Assembly (NCBI GenBank): GCA_017407885.1
Contig: JAFQVU010000201.1
Coordinates: 1-13,435, forward strand
Length of the DNA stretch: 13,435 nucleotides
Direction: 5' to 3'
DNA from: Clostridia bacterium
GTDB lineage: Bacteria > Bacillota_A > Clostridia > Oscillospirales > CAG-272
Position numbers and translations under genes: made by a program. The notes beneath the pieces are model-generated. The model saw only the letters and a program-made list of their open reading frames with translations. It was not told the origin of the DNA and did no database searches. This document shows, piece by piece, positions 6,793 to 13,435 of this stretch (position 1 is the stretch's first letter; each line of letters starts with the position of its first letter).

Positions 6793-7305
6793 TTACTTAA
6801 TATTATCGACGAGCTTGAATTTATCAAATATAAATCCGAGGATAATGAATATCACGGCGCTCACGACTGCCTGCGCGATGTTAAAATAGATAGATGCCAA
6901 CGGCGCGGCAAAGCTTTTTGTGAGTATTACCTCGTAAAGATAATATCCGACAACGCATACTATACCGGCAGGAAGTGTCGCGGTGAGATTTCTCGCGCAG
7001 ATTATCTTGGAGCGTTTTGCCGAGAAGAATATCGCCATTATTGCTTTAATAATAAGCGTTCCGGGGGCATAAATGATAAATCCCGTTAGTGTGTCGGCAA
7101 GTCCGGCACCGATTGCTCCCACTGCACACGCATACGGTGTCGGTAAGAGAACTGCGGCGAGATAGATAAATGCATCTCCAATATGTACGTATCCACCGTT
7201 AGGAATAGGGATTCGCGGCAGATATGCAGTCGCTACGAAAACGAGCGCGCACAGTACGGCGGACAGCGTCAAAAGACGCAGATGTTTTTGCTTTGAGGAA
7301 GACAT
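6793..7305 (-). CDS. ECF transporter S component, probably for vitamin B6
   Basis: This is a small membrane protein of 170 residues with about five to six hydrophobic helices. It matches the substrate-binding S component of energy-coupling factor (ECF) vitamin transporters. ALCA-type spacing in the first helix (Ala16 and Ala20) fits the AxxxA contact used to dock on EcfT. The segment GGYVHIGDAFIYLAA (about 37-51) resembles related clostridial S components. No EcfA or EcfT genes are nearby, so it would share a common ECF module encoded elsewhere. It follows the pyridoxal kinase gene by 15 bases, which suggests a B6 vitamer as substrate (a PdxU-like role); this is inferred from context only. 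The ATG at 7305 is eight bases from AGGAG (7318-7314). A GTG at 7314 overlaps that site and is rejected. It could instead transport another vitamin. Confidence 0.8.
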   Translation of the reverse strand: MSSSKQKHLRLLTLSAVLCALVFVATAYLPRIPIPNGGYVHIGDAFIYLAAVLLPTPYACAVGAIGAGLADTLTGFIIYAPGTLIIKAIMAIFFSAKRSKIICARNLTATLPAGIVCVVGYYLYEVILTKSFAAPLASIYFNIAQAVVSAVIFIILGFIFDKFKLVDNIK

Positions 7306-7320
7306 TATATTCACTCCTTT

Positions 7321-8184
7321 TTAATTTTTGTACAAGCGGTAAAGGTTCTTTTCAAGTCTTAATCCGTCACGTCTGGGAGTGTCGTATTTTGCGGTATCGG
7401 TAATCATATCCGCAACGATTTGGCAAGAAAATTCAACGGCACGGTGGAAATTATCGTTGTCAAGCACACGTCCGAGCAGAACGGATGCGAAAAAATCGCC
7501 GGTGCCGGGGTAACCGTTCTTGATTCGATGGATTATATGTACACTTTCGTGCTCCTGACAATCGCTGTCATATGAAATGGTTGCGATGTGCTCATCAGAA
7601 AGCTCAATGCCGGTGAGCGCAAGTTGGCGGACTCCGTAAATATCGGTGAGCTTCCGCTTCAGACGTTCTGCCTCGGCAAGTGCCGCCTCATGCGGCATTG
7701 AAGAAGTGTCGCGGTACGGCTCATCACAGAGCAGGTATGCCTCGGTGAGATTGGGCGTGAGGATATCCGCTTTGTGGCAAAGCTCACGCATGCGGCGGCA
7801 CATTTCGGGGGTATAGGTCTGATAGACCTTGCCGTCATCGCCCATCACTGGATCAACAAGGACAGGCGTATTCGCGCCGAACATATCTATCGCCTTTGCT
7901 ACGGTATCGATTTGCCCCGCGCTTCCGAGAAATCCGGTATAGATGGCATCGAAGTTAAGATCAAGCGCTTTGTAATGCTCAAGAGCCGGAATCATAGTGT
8001 CGGAAAGATCGAGAAATGTCATGTTTTCAAACCCACCGGTGTGAGTAGAAAGAAGCGCGGTAGGAAGGGGTATCACCTGTGCGCCCATTGCCGAGAGGGT
8101 GGGGATTATCACGGTCAGCGCACAGCGGCCGAAAGCGGACAGATCATGCACCGCAAGTATTCTTTTTGTATCGTCCTGCAGCAT
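7321..8184 (-). CDS. pdxY: Pyridoxal/pyridoxamine kinase (PdxY/PdxK type)
   Basis: The product phosphorylates pyridoxal, pyridoxine or pyridoxamine with ATP, the first intracellular step of vitamin B6 salvage. It has 287 residues and the ribokinase-like fold. LPTALLSTHTGGF (about 40-52) is the substrate-contacting segment typical of pyridoxal kinases. DPVMGD (111-116), LTPNLTEA near 142-149 and GTGD (227-230) with the expected catalytic Asp230 follow in family order. The ATG at 8184 has GGAGG close upstream. It is the first gene of a two-gene operon with the S component. In this family, specificity among pyridoxal, pyridoxamine and even hydroxymethylpyrimidine cannot be settled from sequence, so the symbol is provisional. 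Confidence 0.88.
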   Translation of the reverse strand: MLQDDTKRILAVHDLSAFGRCALTVIIPTLSAMGAQVIPLPTALLSTHTGGFENMTFLDLSDTMIPALEHYKALDLNFDAIYTGFLGSAGQIDTVAKAIDMFGANTPVLVDPVMGDDGKVYQTYTPEMCRRMRELCHKADILTPNLTEAYLLCDEPYRDTSSMPHEAALAEAERLKRKLTDIYGVRQLALTGIELSDEHIATISYDSDCQEHESVHIIHRIKNGYPGTGDFFASVLLGRVLDNDNFHRAVEFSCQIVADMITDTAKYDTPRRDGLRLEKNLYRLYKN

Positions 8185-8216
8185 TGCGCACCTCCGTAAT
8201 CTTGATTTATAAATAT

Positions 8217-8245
8217 ATTATACTACATCTTTTTTAATAAAACAA
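8217..8245 (-). promoter_or_regulatory. Candidate promoter of the pyridoxal kinase operon
   Basis: On the minus strand, TATAAT (8222-8217) is perfect. TTGTTT (8245-8240) lies 17 bases upstream and matches the -35 consensus only partly. The region is very AT-rich. The leader to the ATG would be about 25 bases, with no room for a riboswitch. The rest of the spacer up to 8374 shows no gene or recognised element. Confidence 0.6.
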
Positions 8246-8374
8246 TATACACATATAATAAAAAAATGCGATTTTTGCGTTGGCTTTTCTATAGGGAATG
8301 AATCTGCGGCAAAATTCTGGGTATTGGAGTTCGGATCATAGAACAAACGCAAATCCACCATATACAATAATTCA

Positions 8375-8422
8375 AACACATGATAAAGAGCGCGGATAGC
8401 TCCGCGCTCTTTATCATGTGTT
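8375..8422 (-). terminator. Perfect 22-bp hairpin overlapping the rsmI stop, likely terminator
   Basis: Bases 8375-8396 and 8401-8422 are perfect reverse complements with a four-base loop. The minus-strand 5' arm contains the last two rsmI codons, the TGA stop and a second in-frame TAA. On the minus strand, T residues lie within the 3' arm (CTCTTTA) rather than after it. It probably ends the murA-trmN6-rsmI transcript. Confidence 0.7.
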
Positions 8423-9310
8423 GATTACCTTGTAAACTTCGTTCTTCGCAATGCCGCGATCCTTGGCGCATGCCTTGATCGCATCCATTTTCGACTTACC
8501 CTCGCCGATATAGTAAGCAACGTGCTCTTCTACCGTCATACAGCTCCAAAAAGCGGATGCCTTTACCTGCTCGGCACTCGCTCCCTCGACGATCAGCACA
8601 TACTCTCCGCGCGGTTCGCGTTCAGCGTAAAGTTTTACCGCATCCGCGAGAGTGGTACGGTATATTTCCTCGTTAAGCTTGGTCAGCTCGCGGCAAAGCG
8701 AGATTTTACGCTCTCCAAAAGCCGAATATAAATCGGAAAGAGTGGATTTTAATTTGTGCGGTGCTTCATAGAAAATGAGCGTGCGAGTGTCGCTCTTTAA
8801 CTCGGCGAGTCTCTCTTTGCGCTCACCTTTGCTTGTTGACAGGAATCCCTCGAACGCAAAACGTCCGGTGAACAGTCCTGACAGCGTAAGCGCCGTCATC
8901 GCGGCGCACGGACCGGGGACTGCCGTCACCGGTATTCCTCGTTCGGCACAGAGTCGCACAATATCCTCGCCGGGATCGCTAATTCCGGGCATGCCTGCAT
9001 CCGTCACAAGCGCGCATGATTCACCTGCGGCGATACGGTCGCAGATTTCATCCCCGCGTTCGCGTTTGTTGTGCTCATAGTAGCTTATCATCGGCTTTTT
9101 GATTCCGAAAATTGCAAGAAGCTTTGCGGAATTTCGCGTATCCTCGGCGGCAACAAAATCCACTTCGGCGAGCACTTTTTTTGCACGCTCGGACAAATCG
9201 GCGAGATTTCCGATCGGCGTTGTGACAAGATAGAGCGTTCCGCCGTTAACTTTATTCTTTTCCTCGCCGTGATCGGCGTAGTAAACATCAGGGTCTCGTG
9301 TAAGACTCAT
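8414..9310 (-). CDS. rsmI: 16S rRNA (cytidine1402-2'-O)-methyltransferase RsmI
   Basis: RsmI methylates the ribose of C1402 in the 16S rRNA decoding centre, using S-adenosylmethionine (SAM). The 298-residue product has the tetrapyrrole-methylase fold. TPIGNLADL (31-39), AAEDTRNS (54-61), VTDAGMPGISDPG (102-114) and VPGP (131-134) follow in the expected order, with FEGF near 153. The C-terminal part, rich in charged residues, is the small extra domain of the family. The ATG at 9310 is preferred because AGGTGA lies seven bases upstream. Starts at 9328 and 9358 lack a ribosome binding site. The start overlaps the end of trmN6 by 23 bases, which implies translational coupling. About 20 residues precede the conserved domain. 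Confidence 0.94.
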   Translation of the reverse strand: MSLTRDPDVYYADHGEEKNKVNGGTLYLVTTPIGNLADLSERAKKVLAEVDFVAAEDTRNSAKLLAIFGIKKPMISYYEHNKRERGDEICDRIAAGESCALVTDAGMPGISDPGEDIVRLCAERGIPVTAVPGPCAAMTALTLSGLFTGRFAFEGFLSTSKGERKERLAELKSDTRTLIFYEAPHKLKSTLSDLYSAFGERKISLCRELTKLNEEIYRTTLADAVKLYAEREPRGEYVLIVEGASAEQVKASAFWSCMTVEEHVAYYIGEGKSKMDAIKACAKDRGIAKNEVYKVINT

Positions 9311-10043
9311 CGAATTCACCTGTTTCATAGATTTTTGTAAGTGTTTCTGTGTAGGCATTTCCGTGCGTGTACATTATAAGCGGCGGAGAGACGTACATCC
9401 CCGGTGCCGCGCCTTTTTTCGCTTCGCACAGTACGAGACAGGGCGCAAGCTCGGCACGCGCGTGAACAAATGTTATTCGTTTCGGCTCAAGTCCCGATGC
9501 CGTCAGTGCACCGGTAAGCTCGCACAGCCGGTCCGGACGCCATACTGTGTAGAAAAGACCGCCATGCTTCAGTACACGACTTGCCGCGGCGCAGAAATCC
9601 GATATTGTGCCGGCTATCTCATGACGGGCGATGTTCTTCCGTTCGCTTTCATTTGCCTTGCCGGACGTTTTCATATAAGGGGGATTCGAGAGGGCAATAT
9701 CGACAGTGCCGCCGAACGTGTCCGCGCCTATATCTCTTACATCGGCACAGTGTGCAGCGAGTATTTCGGAAAAACCGTTAAGCTCGGCATTTCGCGTGAT
9801 AAGCTCGGCAAAGTCCGTCTGCAATTCAACCGCATGAATAGCCGCAACCTTTTTCCGTGCAAGCATGAGCAGTGGAATAATGCCCGTTCCGCTCCCCAGA
9901 TCGACCGCGGTTGCACGTGTCTGCCGCCGTATGTAAGCCGCAAGCAGATATGCGTCCGTTCCGAAGGTCAGTCCGTCACGCTTCTGTATTAATTTTAGAC
10001 CGTTGTTTATTTCGGTCAGCATCTCATCGTTTCTTATATCCAT
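9288..10043 (-). CDS. tRNA1(Val) A37 N6-methyltransferase-like protein (TrmN6/YfiC family)
   Basis: This is a SAM-dependent methyltransferase of 251 residues. VDLGSGTGIIPLL (47-59) is the SAM-binding motif I, followed by an acidic AVELQ segment (71-75). SNPPY (119-123) is the catalytic motif of enzymes that methylate exocyclic amino groups of adenine. The N-terminal NNGLKLIQKRDGLTFGTDAYLLA matches the TrmN6/YfiC/YabB group, whose E. coli member modifies A37 of tRNA-Val. The target in this organism is not proven. The ATG at 10043 has only a weak ribosome binding site, but conserved sequence begins almost at once, so it is kept. It follows murA by 45 bases and overlaps rsmI, as in many Firmicutes, where the two RNA methyltransferase genes are neighbours. 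Confidence 0.88.
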   Translation of the reverse strand: MDIRNDEMLTEINNGLKLIQKRDGLTFGTDAYLLAAYIRRQTRATAVDLGSGTGIIPLLMLARKKVAAIHAVELQTDFAELITRNAELNGFSEILAAHCADVRDIGADTFGGTVDIALSNPPYMKTSGKANESERKNIARHEIAGTISDFCAAASRVLKHGGLFYTVWRPDRLCELTGALTASGLEPKRITFVHARAELAPCLVLCEAKKGAAPGMYVSPPLIMYTHGNAYTETLTKIYETGEFDESYTRP

Positions 10044-10054
10044 AGTAATAAATC

Positions 10055-10081
10055 AAGGGTGCCGCCATGTGGGACACCCTT
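10055..10081 (-). terminator. Weak hairpin between murA and trmN6
   Basis: AAGGGTG and CACCCTT (7 bp) flank a 13-base loop with a further CCA/TGG pairing. Only scattered T residues follow on the minus strand. It may cause partial termination after murA rather than a full stop, since the next start is 11 bases further on. Confidence 0.35.
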
Positions 10082-10088
10082 TGCTTTC

Positions 10089-11375
10089 TTAATTTGCTTT
10101 TTCGAGCTGTACAGGATCAGGAACTATAACCTTCTTGATGTCCGCACCGACAGCACGAAGCTTGCCGACAACATCATCATAACCACGCTCAATATAGTGG
10201 ATATCCTCGATCTCGGTCTTACCCTTGATGCTGAGACCTGCGATTATCATCGCAACGCCTGCGCGCAGATCCACCGCTTTTACAGGTGCGCCTGATAACG
10301 GTGTGCCGCCCTCGATTATTGCCGTAGATCCGTCCACCTTAATGGAAGCGCCCATGCGGCGTAACTCCTCGACATAACGGAAGCGGTTGTTGAAGATGCC
10401 CTCTGTGAGACACGATACACCCTTGGCAAGACAGAGCAGTGCGCCGAACTGGGGATTCATGTCGGTCGGGAATCCGGGGTACGGAAGGGTTTTTACGTTT
10501 ACACGATTGAGTTCACCAGTGCTGATGACCTCGATAGAATCATCGTTTTCGATGATCTTTACGCCCATCTCCTCGAGCTTTGCCGAGACGGCTTCCATGT
10601 GCTTCGGAATGACGTTCGTCACCTTAAGGTGTCCGCCGGTTGCCGCCGCCGCACACATATATGTGCCGGCTTCGATCATATCCGGAATTACAGCGTAAGT
10701 GCTGCCGTAAAGGCGCTCAACGCCTTTGATTTTTATAGTATCTGTACCTGCGCCGCTTATCTTCGCGCCGCAAGTATTAAGGAAGTTCGCAAGGTCAACT
10801 ATGTGAGGCTCGCGTGCGGCGTTTTCGATGACCGTTGTGCCCTTTGCAAGGCTAGCCGCAATCATGACATTGATAGTGCCGCCGACTGTTTCTATGTCAA
10901 AATAAATGGATGCGCCCTTAAGCTCCTCTGCCTTGGCGTCAATATATCCGCCCTCGACATTTATTGCGGCACCGAGTGCCTTGAAGCCCTTTATATGCTG
11001 GTCTATCGGACGTACACCAAAGTCACATCCGCCCGGAAGTCCGACGTAAGCCTTGCCCCAACGTGCAAGCTCTGCACCGACAAGGTAGTATGAGCCGCGC
11101 ATTTTGCGAACCAGCTCGTATGGAGACACCCCACCCACAGCACCGCGTGAGTCGATCTCTACGGTGCTCTTTGAAAGCATTCTTATGCGACAGCCCATAG
11201 CCGCGAGGATTTCAAGCGAAAGGCTGATATCGCTGATGGAAGGAACATTTTCGATAACACAGACGTCATCTACCATCAGGGTCGCCAGAATGATCGGGAT
11301 CGCGGCGTTTTTTGAACCGCTGACCTCGATTGAACCATGCAGGGGTCTGCCTCCGTTGATGATGATTTTTTCCAT
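10089..11375 (-). CDS. murA: UDP-N-acetylglucosamine 1-carboxyvinyltransferase MurA
   Basis: MurA transfers enolpyruvate from phosphoenolpyruvate to UDP-GlcNAc, the first committed step of peptidoglycan synthesis, in the cytosol. The 428-residue product is close to the usual 420. SGSKNAA carries Lys22 and Asn23 of the active site. LPGGCDFGVRP carries Cys117, the residue attacked by fosfomycin, so the enzyme is predicted to be of the fosfomycin-sensitive type. FPTDMNPQ (substrate-binding Asp) and DLRAG near the C-terminus, with the final IERGYDD segment, complete the family pattern. Many Gram-positive bacteria have two MurA paralogues, and which one this is cannot be told. The ATG at 11375 has only a weak GAG-type ribosome binding site. 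It has its own promoter and a leader of about 165 bases, and lies downstream of the yycI-like gene. Confidence 0.96.
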   Translation of the reverse strand: MEKIIINGGRPLHGSIEVSGSKNAAIPIILATLMVDDVCVIENVPSISDISLSLEILAAMGCRIRMLSKSTVEIDSRGAVGGVSPYELVRKMRGSYYLVGAELARWGKAYVGLPGGCDFGVRPIDQHIKGFKALGAAINVEGGYIDAKAEELKGASIYFDIETVGGTINVMIAASLAKGTTVIENAAREPHIVDLANFLNTCGAKISGAGTDTIKIKGVERLYGSTYAVIPDMIEAGTYMCAAAATGGHLKVTNVIPKHMEAVSAKLEEMGVKIIENDDSIEVISTGELNRVNVKTLPYPGFPTDMNPQFGALLCLAKGVSCLTEGIFNNRFRYVEELRRMGASIKVDGSTAIIEGGTPLSGAPVKAVDLRAGVAMIIAGLSIKGKTEIEDIHYIERGYDDVVGKLRAVGADIKKVIVPDPVQLEKAN

Positions 11376-11482
11376 ATTCTAATCTCGTTTCCCGGCGTAT
11401 AATGTACGCGCCATGGATGCGCGCTGTATATATAAACGGCATTCGTCCGCCGTGGCGAAGCCGTGGGAATTTGCACTGCGAA

Positions 11483-11505
11483 AAACCAAATTATGCATTT
11501 GGTTT
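11483..11505 (-). terminator. AT-rich hairpin with T-run in the murA leader
   Basis: AAACCAAAT (11505-11497 on the minus strand) pairs with ATTTGGTTT (11491-11483) around a five-base loop, followed by TT to make a run of five T. The stem is weak. Since it lies downstream of the murA promoter, it could be an attenuator for murA as well as a terminator of the yycI transcript. Confidence 0.5.
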
Positions 11506-11540
11506 ACAGATTGTTAATAATTGAGTTTTCATCTAATAAT

Positions 11541-11549
11541 ATTATACCA
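11541..11549 (-). promoter_or_regulatory. Extended -10 promoter of murA
   Basis: On the minus strand, TGGTATAAT (11549-11541) is a perfect extended -10. No good -35 box lies at the right spacing (TTCCAT at 17 bases), which fits an extended -10 promoter. It lies about 58 bases after the yycI-like stop codon and gives a leader of about 160 bases. Confidence 0.65.
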
Positions 11550-11606
11550 TATTTGTGTCCAAAATGGAAGACCTGTTTACAAAATATTTACAAACATCAG
11601 TAATAT

Positions 11607-12614
11607 TTACTGTACACTTGAATATACTGTGCTATTTGCCGCATTATATACTATGATTAGTCCATTATTATGTTCAATTTGCCATGCCGGAATGAAAAAC
11701 AACGCTGTTTTATCAGCATTCCAATAGATGACATAGCACGCCGACATATCGACGACTGTCGGAAGAGTGTTATCCGCGCTTTGTGCGGCGTCCGAGCGCG
11801 TATCTTCCGGTGTGCTGTCAACGGTCTCGTCCGACAGACTGACAGTGCCTGCTCGCAGGGTTGCAAGGTCTGTGAAAAGAATGTTTACCTGGTCGCAGAG
11901 GTCGGTATTATATTCCGATTCAAACGGTGCGAAATACCAACGTCCGTGTGAGAAGATCAGCTCATCGCCTGAAAAAACACAGACGGCATAATGTGAGTAT
12001 ACATCATATCCGTCAAGCACCTGTTGAGAAAGAAGATATGTGATGTCATTTTGGTCATCGTAACAGCCATCTGTCGTTTTTGCCGTCAGTACATAGTCGT
12101 CGGGTACGCGCGAATTGAGAAAATTCTCGGCCTCCTCGGAAAGAAGCTTCATGCGAGCGGCGGCAATTTCGCCGTTATTTCGGGCGATGGAAGCAAAACT
12201 GTCGGCTGTAATTTCAGTATATGCATCTATGTCTGAAATGCCATTTTTAACGTAACGGAAGCCGAATTCGGTATCAAATTCGATTGATGAGCCGTCCTGT
12301 GTAGTAATGCTGATTCCCCCCTCGGGAAGGGTGTAAAGCATCTCGCGCTTGGAGTCGGTCAGCGCCTCTGCTACCTCGGTATAGTATTCGTCGCTGTAGG
12401 GACTTTCATATACCGGGACTTTAAATTTTTCAAGAGGTATGCTTTCCTCTTTGACCGTAAGTCCGCGTTCGGCAAGCAGCTCAACAGCACCGCTTACTTC
12501 ATTCTCATCGATGTATCCGCGAGTTCGGTCCTGTCTTGCTATATTGTAAAGTAAAAAGAGATTTGCCGCAATTAGAATGGCGATAAGCAGGTTTTTTACG
12601 GATGACCAATTCAT
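11607..12614 (-). CDS. YycI-like regulatory membrane protein
   Basis: The 335-residue product has one N-terminal membrane helix (about residues 7-25) after a short MNWSSVKN cytoplasmic tip, the typical start of YycI. The rest is predicted to lie outside the cell. Near residues 255-285 is an acidic, Ser/Thr-rich linker. The C-terminal segment FFIPAWQIEHNNGLIIVYNAANSTVY resembles the end of YycI and PepSY-type domains. In Bacillus, YycI and YycH bind the sensor kinase WalK in the membrane and restrain WalKR control of wall turnover. The ATG at 12614 has AGGAGG overlapping the stop codon of the upstream gene, 12 bases away, so the two are co-translated. Sequence similarity is low, so the call rests on the N-terminus, the C-terminus and gene order. 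Confidence 0.7.
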   Translation of the reverse strand: MNWSSVKNLLIAILIAANLFLLYNIARQDRTRGYIDENEVSGAVELLAERGLTVKEESIPLEKFKVPVYESPYSDEYYTEVAEALTDSKREMLYTLPEGGISITTQDGSSIEFDTEFGFRYVKNGISDIDAYTEITADSFASIARNNGEIAAARMKLLSEEAENFLNSRVPDDYVLTAKTTDGCYDDQNDITYLLSQQVLDGYDVYSHYAVCVFSGDELIFSHGRWYFAPFESEYNTDLCDQVNILFTDLATLRAGTVSLSDETVDSTPEDTRSDAAQSADNTLPTVVDMSACYVIYWNADKTALFFIPAWQIEHNNGLIIVYNAANSTVYSSVQ

Positions 12615-12626
12615 CGGCGCTCCTCC

Positions 12627-13435
12627 TTATTTTGACTTGGATTCAAGTATCAGCATCCACTGCGCATGTGTATCTACGTAGCGCAGGCGTATAGAATCTG
12701 CACGGTCTGTTTTATCAAGCGCGCCTGTTTTTCCGAGACCGCGAAGAATGTATTCGGGATTCAGAGCAAGCGAGGTGCTCACATTAGAGTACACCGCGAT
12801 GGGATTAACGCTCAGCTCACATACGGTTTTTTCGGTAAGCACCGCGCGAAGATATGGCTCATCTCCAATACGTATACCGTTATGGGTGAGAAAATATTCG
12901 ATTACAAGCAGTGCTCCTTCACTGTAGACATCGCCAAGACATAACTTTCCCTCTCCCCCGATAAGCTCAGGCGATATATCGCCGAGACGGCGGATGAGAT
13001 TATCGACAGCGGTAAGCTTATCGAAGAGTCCTGATGTGTCAGAAACGGTATATCCGAGCAGTGAATCTATTCTGATTCCGCGCAGAGTGTTGACGTCAGT
13101 TGCATCGTAGGTGAAAAATGATATCCCCTCATTTCCAAGACGAAGCTGACTGTGGAGATCGACATAAACATAGGAATCACTGTCAGCATATCCATCGAGC
13201 TTGTCCGGATTATATTCAAACAGCAAAAGCAGATCATTTCGGATGCTTTCATCAGAAAAATCTACCGTTTCACTTACGATGTCGGGGATTTCGATTTGCT
13301 CGTTTATAAATGGCTGTGCGCTTTCAAAATATTCGTCTCCAAGGAAGGAAAAACTGTATTCGGCAATCTCCACGCCGCTTCCTGCAAGCTTTGAAATGTA
13401 GAAATCGGATGCTACGATATGATCGCTCGGACGGA
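12627..13435 (-). CDS. YycH-like regulatory protein, truncated by the window edge
   Basis: The reading frame is open to the end of the window. A GTG at 13373 is not a convincing start, because the residues coded upstream of it continue smoothly, so the real start and any N-terminal membrane helix lie outside. The visible 269 residues are soluble, rich in acidic residues and beta-prone, with no catalytic motif. I do not recognise the domain directly. The YycH call comes from its position immediately before the yycI-like gene, from the stop codon that merges with that gene's ribosome binding site, and from the similar size and style of YycH. In the usual order, walR and walK would lie further upstream. 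A lipoprotein or other envelope protein remains possible. Confidence 0.55.
   Translation of the reverse strand, partial: RPSDHIVASDFYISKLAGSGVEIAEYSFSFLGDEYFESAQPFINEQIEIPDIVSETVDFSDESIRNDLLLLFEYNPDKLDGYADSDSYVYVDLHSQLRLGNEGISFFTYDATDVNTLRGIRIDSLLGYTVSDTSGLFDKLTAVDNLIRRLGDISPELIGGEGKLCLGDVYSEGALLVIEYFLTHNGIRIGDEPYLRAVLTEKTVCELSVNPIAVYSNVSTSLALNPEYILRGLGKTGALDKTDRADSIRLRYVDTHAQWMLILESKSK

Noticed and set aside
8289..8471. Short minus-strand frame containing HCEERS, which resembles translated repeat elements
   Set aside because: The segment is an alternate frame of the rsmI 3' end and the hairpin; the resemblance is coincidental and no repeat copy is seen elsewhere in the window.
9363..9992. 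Open frame of 209 codons on the plus strand
   Set aside because: It lies wholly antisense to the trmN6-like gene, has no ribosome binding site and no recognisable domain; the minus-strand protein has clear motifs.
1..13435. CRISPR array, insertion sequence, prophage or defence island
   Set aside because: No regularly spaced direct repeats, transposase, integrase, terminal repeats or defence-type genes were found; all genes are housekeeping or metabolic.

Overview
The window looks like a chromosomal segment of a low-to-moderate-GC Gram-positive bacterium, most likely a member of the Clostridia. The reasons are the rpsF-ssb-rpsR operon, a YycH/YycI-type pair next to murA, strong AGGAGG ribosome binding sites, a K+-dependent membrane pyrophosphatase, a pyridoxal kinase paired with an ECF transporter S component, and tRNA genes with encoded CCA ends. 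No mobile element, CRISPR array, prophage or rRNA is visible. Most of the content is conserved housekeeping. No gene-free stretch exceeds about 240 bases.

Layout, left to right. (1) A 5'-truncated Orn/Lys/Arg decarboxylase-family gene (+) converges on lysA (-), and one hairpin with T-runs on both sides serves as a bidirectional terminator between them. (2) lysA diverges from the rpsF-ssb-rpsR operon (+). Each side has a near-consensus promoter, and the rpsF leader carries two strong stem-loops. (3) After rpsR lie two hairpins and then hppA, a membrane pyrophosphatase (+). (4) A strong promoter drives tRNA-Gly(GCC) and tRNA-Val(UAC) (+), ended by a terminator. (5) On the minus strand, pyridoxal kinase is followed 15 bases later by an ECF-type S component, a likely vitamin B6 salvage operon. 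(6) Also on the minus strand, transcribed from right to left: yycH-like (cut by the window end), yycI-like, murA, trmN6-like and rsmI. murA has its own extended -10 promoter and a leader of about 165 bases.

How the genes relate. Lysine and diaminopimelate metabolism (lysA), UDP-GlcNAc commitment to peptidoglycan (murA) and YycH/YycI-type WalK regulators all touch cell-wall synthesis. rpsF, rpsR, rsmI, trmN6 and the tRNAs belong to the translation machinery. hppA can recycle the pyrophosphate made by biosynthesis and store the energy as an ion gradient. Pyridoxal phosphate, the end product of the kinase branch, is the cofactor of both the truncated decarboxylase and LysA.

Four visible promoters (lysA, rpsF, tRNA, murA) share a TGN extension upstream of TATAAT, which suggests a housekeeping sigma factor with extended -10 recognition. 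No clearly undescribed system is present. The best candidates for new biology are the structured leaders and intergenic RNAs (rpsF, rpsR-hppA, murA) and the specificity of the S component.
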